A DNA stretch of 34,778 nucleotides from an uncultured Collinsella sp. (GTDB lineage Bacteria > Actinomycetota > Coriobacteriia > Coriobacteriales > Coriobacteriaceae): NCBI GenBank assembly GCA_900757185.1, contig CAAEMX010000004.1:1-34778 (forward strand), read 5' to 3'. Every line of letters starts with the position of its first letter. Position 1 is the first letter of the stretch. Of the stretch, positions 1 through 7,790 are shown piece by piece. The notes below the pieces were generated by a model. That model saw only the letters and a program-made list of their open reading frames with translations. It was not told the DNA's origin and ran no database searches. The position numbers and the translations under genes are program-made.

Positions 1-180
1 CGTTGCGCTGAGTCCGGAACGGCTGCGCGGCGGGCTGGCGGAGCATGCGGCGGCGGCATGGGGGCACCGGCCTCCATAGCCTCTCCACCTGCGGAAACGG
101 TGCGACGGCCAGGTGCCGGGAGCTATTCCCGCGTTGCGCTAGCTGCGGAAACGCGGGGCCCGTTCAGGCTGTTGCGTTGA
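1..180. other. Left-edge segment, possible gene fragment (two readings)
   Basis: This stretch may hold a piece of a gene cut by the window edge, and two readings compete. On the plus strand a frame open from base 2 ends with TAG at 77-79 and would be a 25-residue C-terminus (VALSPERLRGG...). On the minus strand an ATG at 75-77 follows a GGTGGAGAGG ribosome-binding-like sequence and opens a Pro/Ala-rich frame (MEAGAPMPPP...) running off the left edge, with a TACAAT -10-like box at 199-204. An inverted repeat CCCGCGTT/AACGCGGG lies at 128-135 and 150-157, and CTGCGGAAACG occurs twice. I cannot choose between the readings. Bases 180-279 show only a short TTGAC-N4-GTCAA palindrome at 225-238. Confidence 0.25.
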
Positions 181-279
181 GATTGAAAATCAACCCTAAT
201 TGTAGTTTCAGGTTAGTCCGAGTTTTGACTATCGTCAAGGGCGGCCGTGCAAGACGTGCGACCTATATAACATATCGAC

Positions 280-312
280 AAAAAAGACCGCCGGCGCAGG
301 GCGGCGCCGACG
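280..312 (-). terminator. Rho-independent terminator of the small gene at 341-631
   Basis: Read on the minus strand, a GC-rich stem built from CCGTCGGCG and CGCCGGCGG closes over a short loop and runs into a T-rich tract (TCTTTTTTG). It lies about 30 bases past the stop codon of the leftward gene. Confidence 0.8.
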
Positions 313-340
313 GTTGCGAGAGAATAACGATTGTTGGCTG

Positions 341-631
341 TTAAGCAGCGACGGCCTCGTAGACCGTGGCGCCCGAGAAGCTGTCGTGCAGGCTCTTGCC
401 GCAGATCCAAGGCAGCTCGACGACCTCGCAGACCGTGTTGACCAGCTCGGAGCAGTCAGTAAAGTGCCCCTTATCGTTGAGGGCCTCGCAATCCTGAACA
501 CGCCAATAGCCATCGGTGTGCGTAATGTAGTACTCGTGATCGTTGATCGACACGAAAGCGCGCGTCTTGGAACGCAACAGCTTCAGAAATCCTTCGAAGT
601 CGGTCTCGACGACATCTCCAGCCTGGAACAT
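341..631 (-). CDS. Small acidic protein of unknown function (96 aa)
   Basis: I do not recognise this 96-residue protein. It starts MFQAGDVVETDFEGF and has no signal peptide or membrane segment. It is acidic, with a mixed beta-rich pattern in the middle (FVSINDHEYYITHTDGYWRV), and carries four cysteines at about residues 48, 60, 68 and 77, a number that could suit metal binding or disulphides but makes no known motif. The start is well supported by AGGAGG eight bases before the ATG (GCCAGGAGGTAACACC). It is monocistronic, with its own terminator just downstream and the nitroreductase gene diverging upstream. Real coding is likely because of the ribosome-binding site, terminator and codon use. 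The function is unknown. Confidence 0.8.
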   Translation of the reverse strand: MFQAGDVVETDFEGFLKLLRSKTRAFVSINDHEYYITHTDGYWRVQDCEALNDKGHFTDCSELVNTVCEVVELPWICGKSLHDSFSGATVYEAVAA

Positions 632-921
632 GGTGTTACCTCCTGGCCCGGCGCCACCATGGCGCGTTGATAAACGTTGGTACTCCTTTAGTAAAACCTT
701 TATCAGAGCTTATGCGCGCATCATTTAGGCAAATGGTAAAAACCGCAGGGTAGACGGGATAAAACGTTTAATCATCCCACCGGTCTGTCACATTCTGGCT
801 GAAGTTTTATGCAAACCAGCTTTTCCACTCGGTCGCTTGCATTGTTTGGGGCCGACGGCGCGATTACGGTTTTGGTTCGGCGGGTAAGAACGAGGCATCG
901 AAACCAACGTCAGGAGGACAC
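632..921. other. Divergent intergenic region (290 bp)
   Basis: This region separates the leftward small gene from the rightward nitroreductase gene and should hold both promoters. It is AT-richer than its flanks around 680-790. A GGGAT-N13-ATCCC inverted repeat around AAACGTTT lies at about 754-777. I could not place a convincing -35/-10 pair on either strand, and no open frame here has a ribosome-binding site. Confidence 0.4.
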
Positions 922-1443
922 ATGGAGACCATCGAGGCACTCATCCACCGCCGCAGCTGCCGCAAATACAGCGATCGCCCTGTCGAGGCCGAGAAGCTCG
1001 CACGCATTATCGAAGCCGGCCAGTATGCGCCGAGCGGCATGGGACGCCAGCCGGTCACGTTCGTCGCCGTCACCGACCCCGCAACCGTCGAGCGCCTCTC
1101 GCAGCTCAACGCCCAGGCTATGGGTAGCGAGGGAGATCCCTTCTACGGCGCCAAGACCGTTGTGGTGGTACTCGTCGACCGCAGCGTGCCCACGCACCTG
1201 GAAGACGGCTCACTCGCCATGGGCAACCTGCTCAACGCAGCCTATGCGCTGGGCGTCGATTCGTGTTGGATCCACCGCGCGCACGAGGTCTTTGACTCAC
1301 CCGAGGGATTGGAACTGCTGGCCAAGTGGGGTCTGCCCGCCGACGGAAGCCTGCGCGGTGTGGGCAACTGTATTCTGGGCTATGCCGAAGACGTGCTTCC
1401 CCAGGCCAAACCCCGCCGCGACAACGTCGTGTACGTCAGGTAA
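922..1443 (+). CDS. Nitroreductase family protein
   Basis: This is a 173-residue FMN-dependent nitroreductase-fold oxidoreductase, expected in the cytoplasm as a homodimer. The N-terminal RRSCRKYSDRPV (10-21) and the following APSGMGRQP (37-45) are the family's FMN-phosphate-binding and isoalloxazine regions. The C-terminal half has the usual helix (GNLLNAAYALGVDSCWIH) and a late glycine-containing strand before the end (GVGNCILGYAED). The short length fits the subgroup of about 170-180 residues. A CAGGAGG ribosome-binding site precedes the ATG by four bases. It is a lone gene, and its physiological substrate cannot be told from sequence. The stop is followed within seven bases by a hairpin repeat that also occurs downstream of larE. 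Confidence 0.93.
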   Translation: METIEALIHRRSCRKYSDRPVEAEKLARIIEAGQYAPSGMGRQPVTFVAVTDPATVERLSQLNAQAMGSEGDPFYGAKTVVVVLVDRSVPTHLEDGSLAMGNLLNAAYALGVDSCWIHRAHEVFDSPEGLELLAKWGLPADGSLRGVGNCILGYAEDVLPQAKPRRDNVVYVR

Positions 1444-1447
1444 TTAG

Positions 1448-1596
1448 TTCCGCCGTTCTAACGAACGGCGGCCCCGCTGACGCTGCGCGGGCCGCATTCA
1501 CGCCAATCTGACGTTCAATTTCGAGGGCGCGACCAAAAGGTCAGCGCCCTCTCATTTCACGTCACCTTGGCACAAATGCGGCCCGCTCGCTGTTGG
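1448..1596 (+). repeat. Two-hairpin intergenic element, copy 1
   Basis: This is a roughly 150-nt element directly after the nitroreductase stop. Hairpin 1 is CCGCCGTTC-TAAC-GAACGGCGG (1450-1471). Hairpin 2 is GAGGGCGC-GACC-AAAA-GGTC-A-GCGCCCTC (1523-1551). Between them lie a GC-rich linker and the conserved word CTGACGTTCAA. The end is marked by TTTCACGTCACCTTG and GCTCGCT. A second copy lies at 12709-12858, also right after a stop codon and in the same orientation. Base pairs that differ between the copies change on both sides of the stem. It may be a bidirectional terminator, a structured RNA or a mobile hairpin repeat. Confidence 0.75.
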
Positions 1597-1681
1597 CGAC
1601 TGACATCGAATGAACCGTTGTTGGCATTCGACACTTGGGCAGCTAAAAAGCCCGTCCCAAATTAGCCACCCCACTCGCAAC

Positions 1682-2257
1682 TTATCTTGCCGATGGGGTT
1701 GTCGTCATTTCGTTCGTCTGGGTCGCTTCGGCTTCGCTGCCTTGTTCATCCTCGCCCTTTTGGGCATCGGCGATCGTTGCGGCAGCGGCAACAACGCCGC
1801 GCTGAGGCGCCACGCCCGTCTGGGCCTGAGCGCCCTCGACAAGCTCCGTGCCGGCATGCGCGAGCTCAGCAGACCCGAACATCGCACTCAGGTCGGCCCC
1901 GCCGCCGGCGTAACCAAGCGCCGCGAGCGCGATGGCGACTATCGCGGCAACGACCACGATCGGCACATAGCGATGCCAGCCTGCGGGATTGAGGCCGCTA
2001 CGGCGAGCAGCGCCACGGCTAATGAAGCCGAGCGTTCCATCGTGCTTGAGCTTTGACCCCACCACACGCTTACGGCCCCACAGCGACGATTCGGCCTGCA
2101 TGGCCAAGCGAGCGCTTGCCGAAGGATAGCCATATCTAGTGCGTTTGAACGAGCCGTCGAAGCCTGAGGCGCTTTTGCCCCACGTCCGCGAAGTCGTGCG
2201 ACGGTTGACCGGCGCCGTGGGCTTTCGAGCCCGATTTGGTTTTGAAGTCTCCGTCAT
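1682..2257 (-). CDS. Single-pass membrane protein of unknown function (191 aa)
   Basis: I do not recognise a family. The protein has a very basic N-terminal half (residues 1-97, rich in Arg, Lys and Ser), one strong membrane segment at about 98-118 (VPIVVVAAIVAIALAALGY) and an Ala/Gly-rich then acidic C-terminal tail of about 70 residues ending ...EMTTTPSAR. By the positive-inside rule the basic part is cytoplasmic and the acidic tail is outside. The frame is open further upstream to a GTG at 2311, but a promoter-like pair (GTGACC, 17 bases, TACAGT at 2302-2330) would start transcription inside that extension. I therefore chose the ATG at 2257, preceded by GGGGGC. It lies 84 bases beyond the regulator gene in the same direction. 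Confidence 0.75.
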   Translation of the reverse strand: MTETSKPNRARKPTAPVNRRTTSRTWGKSASGFDGSFKRTRYGYPSASARLAMQAESSLWGRKRVVGSKLKHDGTLGFISRGAARRSGLNPAGWHRYVPIVVVAAIVAIALAALGYAGGGADLSAMFGSAELAHAGTELVEGAQAQTGVAPQRGVVAAAATIADAQKGEDEQGSEAEATQTNEMTTTPSAR

Positions 2258-2301
2258 ACGCCCCCGCACGCCATAACGCAATCGAAACATTACCGCTTTG
2301 G

Positions 2302-2330
2302 ACTGTAGCACACGCGCTGCATGCGGTCAC
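2302..2330 (-). promoter_or_regulatory. Promoter for the membrane-protein gene at 1682-2257
   Basis: On the minus strand GTGACC (2325-2330) is followed after 17 bases by TACAGT (2302-2307), itself preceded by TGC to give an extended -10, TGCTACAGT. This predicts a start of transcription near 2295 and decides in favour of the ATG at 2257. Confidence 0.55.
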
Positions 2331-2341
2331 GAGCGCCTCGC

Positions 2342-3559
2342 TCAGCGGTCATCGTCCTTCAGCAAGCGCCACAGGGTCGTGCGGCTTATTCCTAGCACCT
2401 CGGCAGCGCGGGTCCGGTTGCCCTGAAGGTAGCCTACGACCAGCCGCGCGATGTCGCGTTCGGTATCGGCCAGTGGACGCAGGATATACAGGTCGCTGTC
2501 GAGCGTCGGAGTGCCAAAGGTTGCGGTTTTGATGACGTCTTCCTGGGCGAGCACCTCCTCCGCCACCGTGCGCTCCGCCACGCCCGGCCCTACTAATATA
2601 TAGAGTCGTTCCGAGACCTCGCGAAGCTGCAGATAGTTGCGTGGCCAGCGATAGCCGTTGAGTGTCGAGGCAGCCTCCTCAGACATACTCGGAGCGGCAG
2701 TTCCAAAGACATCTGACAGATACGACAAATACTGCGCAACCTTTTTCGATGCGCCACCCTGCTCGGCAATCGCAGGCGCCACACTCACTGCGCACGCCAA
2801 GCGCTCGGTTACAAAAGCGGCCTGATCGCTTTCGCCACCACCCGGCATATCGTTTGCCGTCAGAACCACATGGCAACGCGCGGCCAGCGCCGTGTCGGTC
2901 ATCGTAGAGACAAGCTCGCGCAGACGCTGCGGCGAAAGTGCATGCCAGCCGCCAATACAAAGGGTCAGCCTTGCCTGGAACAGCGGCGATTCCGAGCTTT
3001 TGAGCAGATGGCGCCAGCCGCGATCTGTGAGCTCGTCAAGCGCCACGGACACAAAGGGTTCGTCAGCATAAGGCCCATCCAGATAGAGGCGTTTTGCAAT
3101 CTCTGCCTGGCCAGCACCCAGCTCGCCCTCCAACATGAGGGGCACGCCGCGAGCATAGCTTTCGCAGACGGGGCCAGAGACCGCAGCGGCACCCTCGACA
3201 ATGCCGTACGCGCTTGCCTCGTAGCGCGCCTCGACCTCATCTGCGTTAAGCCACTCAATGCCCGCGTGTGCCGCCACACCGCGCACCTCGCGGATCACGA
3301 CCACCCAAAGCGCGCCGTATTCCTTGGCGACCGGACGCACCGTGAGGCTCAAGCGCCCTCCCGCATGCCCCATCACCAGGCGCGTGCCGTTGCCCACGCG
3401 CCCCAGGCGCTCGGCGACAAATGCCGCGACATCTTGCTCGAGCGCGACATCATCCATGGTCGAAATCGCTACGTGTCCGTGCCCATCGATTGCCAACGCC
3501 GAGGCCCCGGCAGCGGCCAAGGCCTCGATCAAGATTTGTAGCTTGGCGTCACTGTTCAT
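2342..3559 (-). CDS. Fis-type HTH regulator with a degenerate NtrC-like AAA+ domain
   Basis: This is a 405-residue putative transcription regulator. The C-terminus (about 366-400, ending NRTRAAEVLGISRTTLWRLL) is a clear Fis-family helix-turn-helix. Residues about 120-325 follow the layout of the sigma-54 activator ATPase domain, including the YRWPRNYLQL segment (303-312) that matches the usual YxWPGNVREL. The ATPase motifs are lost: the Walker A position reads GELGAGQ (145-151) with Gln for the catalytic Lys, the Walker B position reads LTLCIGG, and no GAFTGA loop is visible. It therefore probably does not hydrolyse ATP or remodel sigma-54 holoenzyme. The N-terminal 115 residues are an unrecognised sensor-like region. 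I chose the ATG at 3559 (GGACGGGG before it) over longer frames. Its target is unknown. Confidence 0.82.
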   Translation of the reverse strand: MNSDAKLQILIEALAAAGASALAIDGHGHVAISTMDDVALEQDVAAFVAERLGRVGNGTRLVMGHAGGRLSLTVRPVAKEYGALWVVVIREVRGVAAHAGIEWLNADEVEARYEASAYGIVEGAAAVSGPVCESYARGVPLMLEGELGAGQAEIAKRLYLDGPYADEPFVSVALDELTDRGWRHLLKSSESPLFQARLTLCIGGWHALSPQRLRELVSTMTDTALAARCHVVLTANDMPGGGESDQAAFVTERLACAVSVAPAIAEQGGASKKVAQYLSYLSDVFGTAAPSMSEEAASTLNGYRWPRNYLQLREVSERLYILVGPGVAERTVAEEVLAQEDVIKTATFGTPTLDSDLYILRPLADTERDIARLVVGYLQGNRTRAAEVLGISRTTLWRLLKDDDR

Positions 3560-3824
3560 ATTGCGCCCCGTCCTCGACGCCACGCCGCCACCGACGGCCG
3601 CGCGGGCGAGTGTTTCAAAATTGAACGATATTGCCCACCAAACACTATAGGGCAGAAGCCGCCGTCCTGCGAATATATGAGTTGCCCCGCATCGCCATCC
3701 TGGCGGGGCGATAAGAGCTCTTCGGGACCTATAAACCTGCGGACAAGCCATACCCGCAAGAGCTCCTATCGCTCCACCGCGAGGATGCGCTCACCAACAT
3801 GCAGCACGCAAATAAGCTACTTCT

Positions 3825-4859
3825 CTACCAGATTCCCAGCACGTGCTGCATTCCCAAACTCATGCACGCAATGCCAATCCAGCAGCAAAAGCCCAATGCG
3901 ATGGGCTTACCGCCCTTTTTGACCAGCTCGACGATATCAGTATTAAAGCCAATGGCCGCCATGGCCATCACAATAAAGAACTTCGACAGCTCCTTGATGG
4001 GCGCCGTAATGGACGCGGGAAGCTGAAGCACCGTGGTGATTACGCTCGCCAGCACAAAGAACAGCACAAACATGGGAAACGCGCGTTTAAGCGAGAACGT
4101 GCTTTTGGCGTCGCCGCCGGCCTTGCGCGCCAGATGCATCTGCCAGCATGCGAGGACCAACGTGATGGGAATAATGGCCAGTGTCCTGGTGAGCTTGACC
4201 ACCGTGGCGCTCTCGAGCACATTGGCGCCGGGATGCATGCTGTCCCAAGCGCTCGCCGCAGCCGTTACGGACGAGGTGTCGTTGATGGCGGTGCCGGCAA
4301 ACAGGCCAAAGCCCTCGTTGGTCAGCCCGAGCATACCGCCGAGCGTTGGAAACACGAGCGCCGCGATAACGTTAAACAGGAAGATGACCGAAATAGCCTG
4401 GGCAATCTCGCGATCGTCGGCATCGATGACGGGCGCGGTAGCAGCGATGGCAGAACCGCCGCAAATCGACGAACCCACACCCACAAGCGTCGCGATCTTA
4501 CCCGGCACGTTCATAACGCGGCAGAGCACAAAGGCGATGACAAGCGAGGTCGAGATCGTCGACACGATAATCGGCAGCGACTGGGCGCCCTTGGACAGAA
4601 TCTGGGAGAGGTTCATGCCAAAGCCAAGCAGGATAACCGCGTACTGCAAGACTTTTTTAGACGTATAGGTGACACCGGCGGCGAGCTGTTCGCGATGATT
4701 CTTGGGAAAGACGAGCGCCAGAACCATGCCAAAGAGGATGGCGAATACCGGCCCACCGACCACCTCAATCTGTTTGCCGAGCAGCGTTGCGGGGATAGCG
4801 ATGATCAGGCAGAACAAGACGCCCTTCCAGCGCTCGCGTACGATATTCGCCAGTTGCAT
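3825..4859 (-). CDS. YeiH/UPF0324 family putative sulfate exporter
   Basis: This is a 344-residue polytopic membrane protein of the YeiH (UPF0324, Cons_hypoth698) family, often annotated as putative sulfate exporter. About ten hydrophobic segments span most of its length, and the family's hallmark stretch GVGSSICGGSAIAATAP lies near residues 125-142, followed by the conserved FAGTAINDTSSVTAA. The protein is complete at both ends, and AAGGAATCC precedes the ATG by about four bases. The substrate is not proven for most members. It is divergent from a GntR-family regulator gene 163 bases away, which is the obvious candidate regulator. Downstream there is only a weak GCCCCGC/GCGGGGC hairpin near 3684-3709. 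Confidence 0.92.
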   Translation of the reverse strand: MQLANIVRERWKGVLFCLIIAIPATLLGKQIEVVGGPVFAILFGMVLALVFPKNHREQLAAGVTYTSKKVLQYAVILLGFGMNLSQILSKGAQSLPIIVSTISTSLVIAFVLCRVMNVPGKIATLVGVGSSICGGSAIAATAPVIDADDREIAQAISVIFLFNVIAALVFPTLGGMLGLTNEGFGLFAGTAINDTSSVTAAASAWDSMHPGANVLESATVVKLTRTLAIIPITLVLACWQMHLARKAGGDAKSTFSLKRAFPMFVLFFVLASVITTVLQLPASITAPIKELSKFFIVMAMAAIGFNTDIVELVKKGGKPIALGFCCWIGIACMSLGMQHVLGIW

Positions 4860-5022
4860 ATGGGATTCCTTCTTTCTATTTCACGTTTGCGACGGCTTAT
4901 GATACGGCAACATTGAGCGCAGCCTTGCGCAAACACAGACTAAGATGCCGCAATAGTTCTTGGGCAACAGCCGAATTACCCACCGCGGAAAGCTGATTCG
5001 CGGCATAATTAACAACTGACAT

Positions 5023-5754
5023 ATGAGTTTGATAGAACAGTTGCGAGGCGCTATGGAAGAATCGATGCACGTCGGCGAGCAGGAAACGAGCCTACAGGAC
5101 CAGTCCTACCACACCATTCGACGCAAAATCGTCTACCTGGACTACAAGCCGGGCGAAAAGCTGGGCGTCAAGCAACTTTGCGACGACCTGGATATGGGTC
5201 GCACGCCCGTGCGCGAGGCTTTGGTTCGCTTGGCGCAGGAAGGCCTGGTGCGCACCGTGCCCCAGAGTGGCACCTACGTCTCACCCATCAACCTCACCCT
5301 TGCCGAGAGTGCCTGTTACATCCGCGAACATCTGGAAAAGCAGGTGATTGTGGAGTGCTGTGCGCGAGCCACGTCGACCGGCATCGAGCAGCTCGACCGC
5401 GCCATCGTGCTGCAGGAAAAGGCCATGGCCGAAGAGGATCGCATCGGCTTCTTTTTGAGCGACAACCTCATGCATCACATGATTTTTAGCATCGCATGCC
5501 GCAGCACCGTGTGGTCGTGGCTCGAGGAGACCAATGCCGACCTGGAGCGCTTCCGCTGGCTGCGCGCCGCCACGCAGGTTCTCGACAATCAGGACATCGT
5601 GAACGAGCACAAGCAGATTCGCCGCGCTATCGCCGGTCGCGACCCCATCGAAGCGAGCTTTTTGGTCAGCAAGCACCTGCACATGATGTTCCGCAACCAA
5701 ACCGAGGTTCTGGACCAGTTCCCCGAGTACTTCGAGACCAGCAAGCTCCGCTAA
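5023..5754 (+). CDS. GntR family (FCD/FadR-type) transcriptional regulator
   Basis: This 243-residue repressor-type regulator has an N-terminal winged helix-turn-helix at about 25-90 (YHTIRRKIVYLDYKPGEKLG...GRTPVREALVRLAQEGLV), the GntR signature. A C-terminal all-helical FCD effector domain (about 95-230) carries the usual metal or ligand histidines (HHMIF near 151, NEHKQI near 195, KHLHMM near 218). Divergent placement beside the YeiH-family transporter suggests it controls that gene. The first ATG (5023) has no ribosome-binding site and lies just after a TAATTA box, so translation could be nearly leaderless. The alternative ATG at 5053 has GAGG four bases upstream. The TAA stop overlaps the first bases of a dispersed repeat. 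Confidence 0.92.
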   Translation: MSLIEQLRGAMEESMHVGEQETSLQDQSYHTIRRKIVYLDYKPGEKLGVKQLCDDLDMGRTPVREALVRLAQEGLVRTVPQSGTYVSPINLTLAESACYIREHLEKQVIVECCARATSTGIEQLDRAIVLQEKAMAEEDRIGFFLSDNLMHHMIFSIACRSTVWSWLEETNADLERFRWLRAATQVLDNQDIVNEHKQIRRAIAGRDPIEASFLVSKHLHMMFRNQTEVLDQFPEYFETSKLR

Positions 5755-5806
5755 CCTGCCAAAAAGGGACAGGTTTATTTTGGCAGGTTTTATCTGGGCA
5801 AACGCA
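5753..5806 (+). repeat. 53-bp dispersed repeat, copy A
   Basis: The core AACCTGCCAAAA ... TTTTGGCAGGTT is an inverted repeat enclosing AGGGACAGG, followed by the tail TTATCTGGG-C-AAACGC. This copy begins inside the GntR stop codon and its tail runs straight into the T-run of the glmS terminator. Other copies are at 8156 (inverted), 12890, 16662 and 17691. Confidence 0.9.
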
Positions 5807-5843
5807 GAAAAGGCCCGGCTCCGGCTTGATGCGGAGCCGGGCC
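5807..5843 (-). terminator. glmS terminator
   Basis: On the minus strand a perfect 12-bp stem, GGCCCGGCTCCG/CGGAGCCGGGCC, with an 8-base loop is followed by TTTTCTG. It ends about 25 bases past the glmS stop. Confidence 0.92.
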
Positions 5844-5868
5844 TTAGTCGCTAGAACGGCGGAACCAA

Positions 5869-7716
5869 CTACTCTACCGTGACGCTCTTGGCCAGGTTAC
5901 GGGGCTGGTCGACGTCGCAGCCGCGCAGGATGGCGACCTCGCGGGCGAGCAGCTGCAGAGGAACGCTCGCCGTGATGGGGCTGAACACGTCTCGGACTGC
6001 CGGCACGCGGACGATGCAGTCGGCGATCTTGTTGATCTCCTCGTCGCCCTCGGTGGCAACGACGATGACCTTGGCGCCGCGTGCCTTGCACTCCATAAGG
6101 TTCGACACGGTCTTGTCGTAGGTGGCACTCTTGGTGGCCACAGCGATGACAGGGAAGCCCGGGTCGATCAGGGCAATGGGGCCGTGCTTCATCTCACCGG
6201 CGGCGTAGGCCTCGGCGTGCAGGTAGCTGACCTCCTTGAGCTTGAGCGCACCCTCGTAGGAAATAGCGGCACCCATGCCGCGACCCACGAACAGCGCGGA
6301 CTGCGCGTCCTTGCACAGCAGGGCGGCCTCATGAACGGCCTCGGTCTGGGTATCCAAAATCCACTGGATCTGCTCGGCCGTATCGGAAAGCTCGCGGAAC
6401 AGCATGCGCGCCTGTTTGGTGGTCAGACGGTACTTAACCTGCGCCAACAGCAAAGCCAGCAGCGTAAGGCTCACGACCTGGCCGATGAAGCTCTTGGTCG
6501 AGGCGACCGCGATCTCCTTGTTGGCCTTAGTGTAGATGACGCCGTCGCTCTCACGCGCCACGGGGCTACCAACCACGTTGGTGATGCCGAAGACCTTGGC
6601 ACCCTTGATGCGCGCGTCGCGAATGGCGGCAAGGGTGTCGGCCGTCTCGCCCGACTGGGACACGGCAACGACAAGCGTCGTCGGCGTGATGATGGGATTG
6701 CGATAGCGGAACTCGCTGGCCGCCTCCACCTCGGTGGGGATGCGAGCCCAGCCCTCAATGAGATTCTTGGCAATGAGGCCAGCGTGATAGCTGGTTCCGC
6801 AAGCGATCACGTAGACGCGGTCGATGTCGTTGAGTTCCTCGAGCGAAAGGCCCAGCTCGTCGATGTCGAGCTCGCCGGCGGGGGTCATGCGGCCCACCAG
6901 GGTATCGCGCACAACGCGAGGCTGCTCGTGGATTTCCTTGAGCATAAAGTCGGGATAACCGCCCTTTTCTGCCATGTCCAGGTCCCAGTCGATGTGGGTG
7001 ACCTTGGGCTCGATAACGTTGCCGGCCTCGTCGGTGTACTCGACGCCTGCGGGCGTAAGCTTGGCAAACTGACCGTCCTCGAGCACCACGACATCGCGGG
7101 TGGCGTCGATGAGCGCGATCACGTCGGAAGCAACATAGGAACCGGTTTCGCCCACGCCGACTACGATCGGGGAATCCTTGCGGGCCACGGCGATCACGCC
7201 GGGCTCGTCAGCGCACACGGCGGCCAGACCATAGGCACCGACCACGTGGGTGCAAGCCTCGCGCACGGAGGCCATCAGGTCGTGCGTCTCGACATAAGCC
7301 TCTTCGATCAGATGCGCGAAGACCTCGGTATCGGTCTCGCTCTTAAAGTGATGACCGCGGCCCTCCAGCTCTTCGCGCAGCTCGGCGAAGTTCTCGATGA
7401 TGCCGTTGTGGACGATGGCGATACGATCGTCGCAGCTGGTGTGGGGGTGAGCGTTAACGACGGAGGGCTTGCCGTGGGTGGCCCAACGGGTGTGGCCGAT
7501 ACCGCAGGTAGCGTCGCTGTCGATGTTGGAAAGCTCGCTCTCTAGGCCCGCGACCTTGCCCACGCGGCGGATGACGTCGAGGTGCGCCGCGGCGCCCTCG
7601 CCCACCTCGAGCGCGACGCCCGAGGAGTCATAGCCGCGATACTCCATACGCTTGAGGCCCGTGACCAGGATGTTCTTTGCAATATCAGAGCCGGTGTAGC
7701 CGACGATTCCGCACAT
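5869..7716 (-). CDS. glmS: Glutamine-fructose-6-phosphate aminotransferase (isomerizing)
   Basis: GlmS makes glucosamine-6-phosphate from fructose-6-phosphate and glutamine, the first step toward UDP-GlcNAc for peptidoglycan. The 615-residue length is normal. After Met1, Cys2 (MCGIVGYTG) is the glutaminase nucleophile, and GHTRWATHG and HNGIIENF belong to the N-terminal amidotransferase domain (2 to about 225). Two SIS sugar-isomerase domains follow (about 290-430 and 460-600; GTSYHAG, SQSGETADT, GRGMGAAISYEGALKLKE), and the C-terminus ends with the conserved AKSVTVE. The start at 7716 is fixed by the required Cys2 and by GAAGGGAT upstream; the frame is open further, but that part is not coding. 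It is a single gene with its own terminator. A TACAAT box at 7791-7796 is its likely -10. Confidence 0.98.
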   Translation of the reverse strand: MCGIVGYTGSDIAKNILVTGLKRMEYRGYDSSGVALEVGEGAAAHLDVIRRVGKVAGLESELSNIDSDATCGIGHTRWATHGKPSVVNAHPHTSCDDRIAIVHNGIIENFAELREELEGRGHHFKSETDTEVFAHLIEEAYVETHDLMASVREACTHVVGAYGLAAVCADEPGVIAVARKDSPIVVGVGETGSYVASDVIALIDATRDVVVLEDGQFAKLTPAGVEYTDEAGNVIEPKVTHIDWDLDMAEKGGYPDFMLKEIHEQPRVVRDTLVGRMTPAGELDIDELGLSLEELNDIDRVYVIACGTSYHAGLIAKNLIEGWARIPTEVEAASEFRYRNPIITPTTLVVAVSQSGETADTLAAIRDARIKGAKVFGITNVVGSPVARESDGVIYTKANKEIAVASTKSFIGQVVSLTLLALLLAQVKYRLTTKQARMLFRELSDTAEQIQWILDTQTEAVHEAALLCKDAQSALFVGRGMGAAISYEGALKLKEVSYLHAEAYAAGEMKHGPIALIDPGFPVIAVATKSATYDKTVSNLMECKARGAKVIVVATEGDEEINKIADCIVRVPAVRDVFSPITASVPLQLLAREVAILRGCDVDQPRNLAKSVTVE

Positions 7717-7790
7717 AAGATAAATCCCTTCGTTCGCGTGACTGCAAGACGTCCACGCACAAGGGGCGCTGAGACGCATAACGTTCGAGT

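Noticed and set aside
3843..4916. Long plus-strand open frame opposite the YeiH-family gene
   Set aside because: It mirrors the reverse codons of a well-supported membrane protein gene, is rich in Arg/His/Asp and has no family features.
6184..7545. 453-codon plus-strand open frame opposite glmS
   Set aside because: The glmS protein is certain. The antisense frame is a by-product of GC-rich codon bias.
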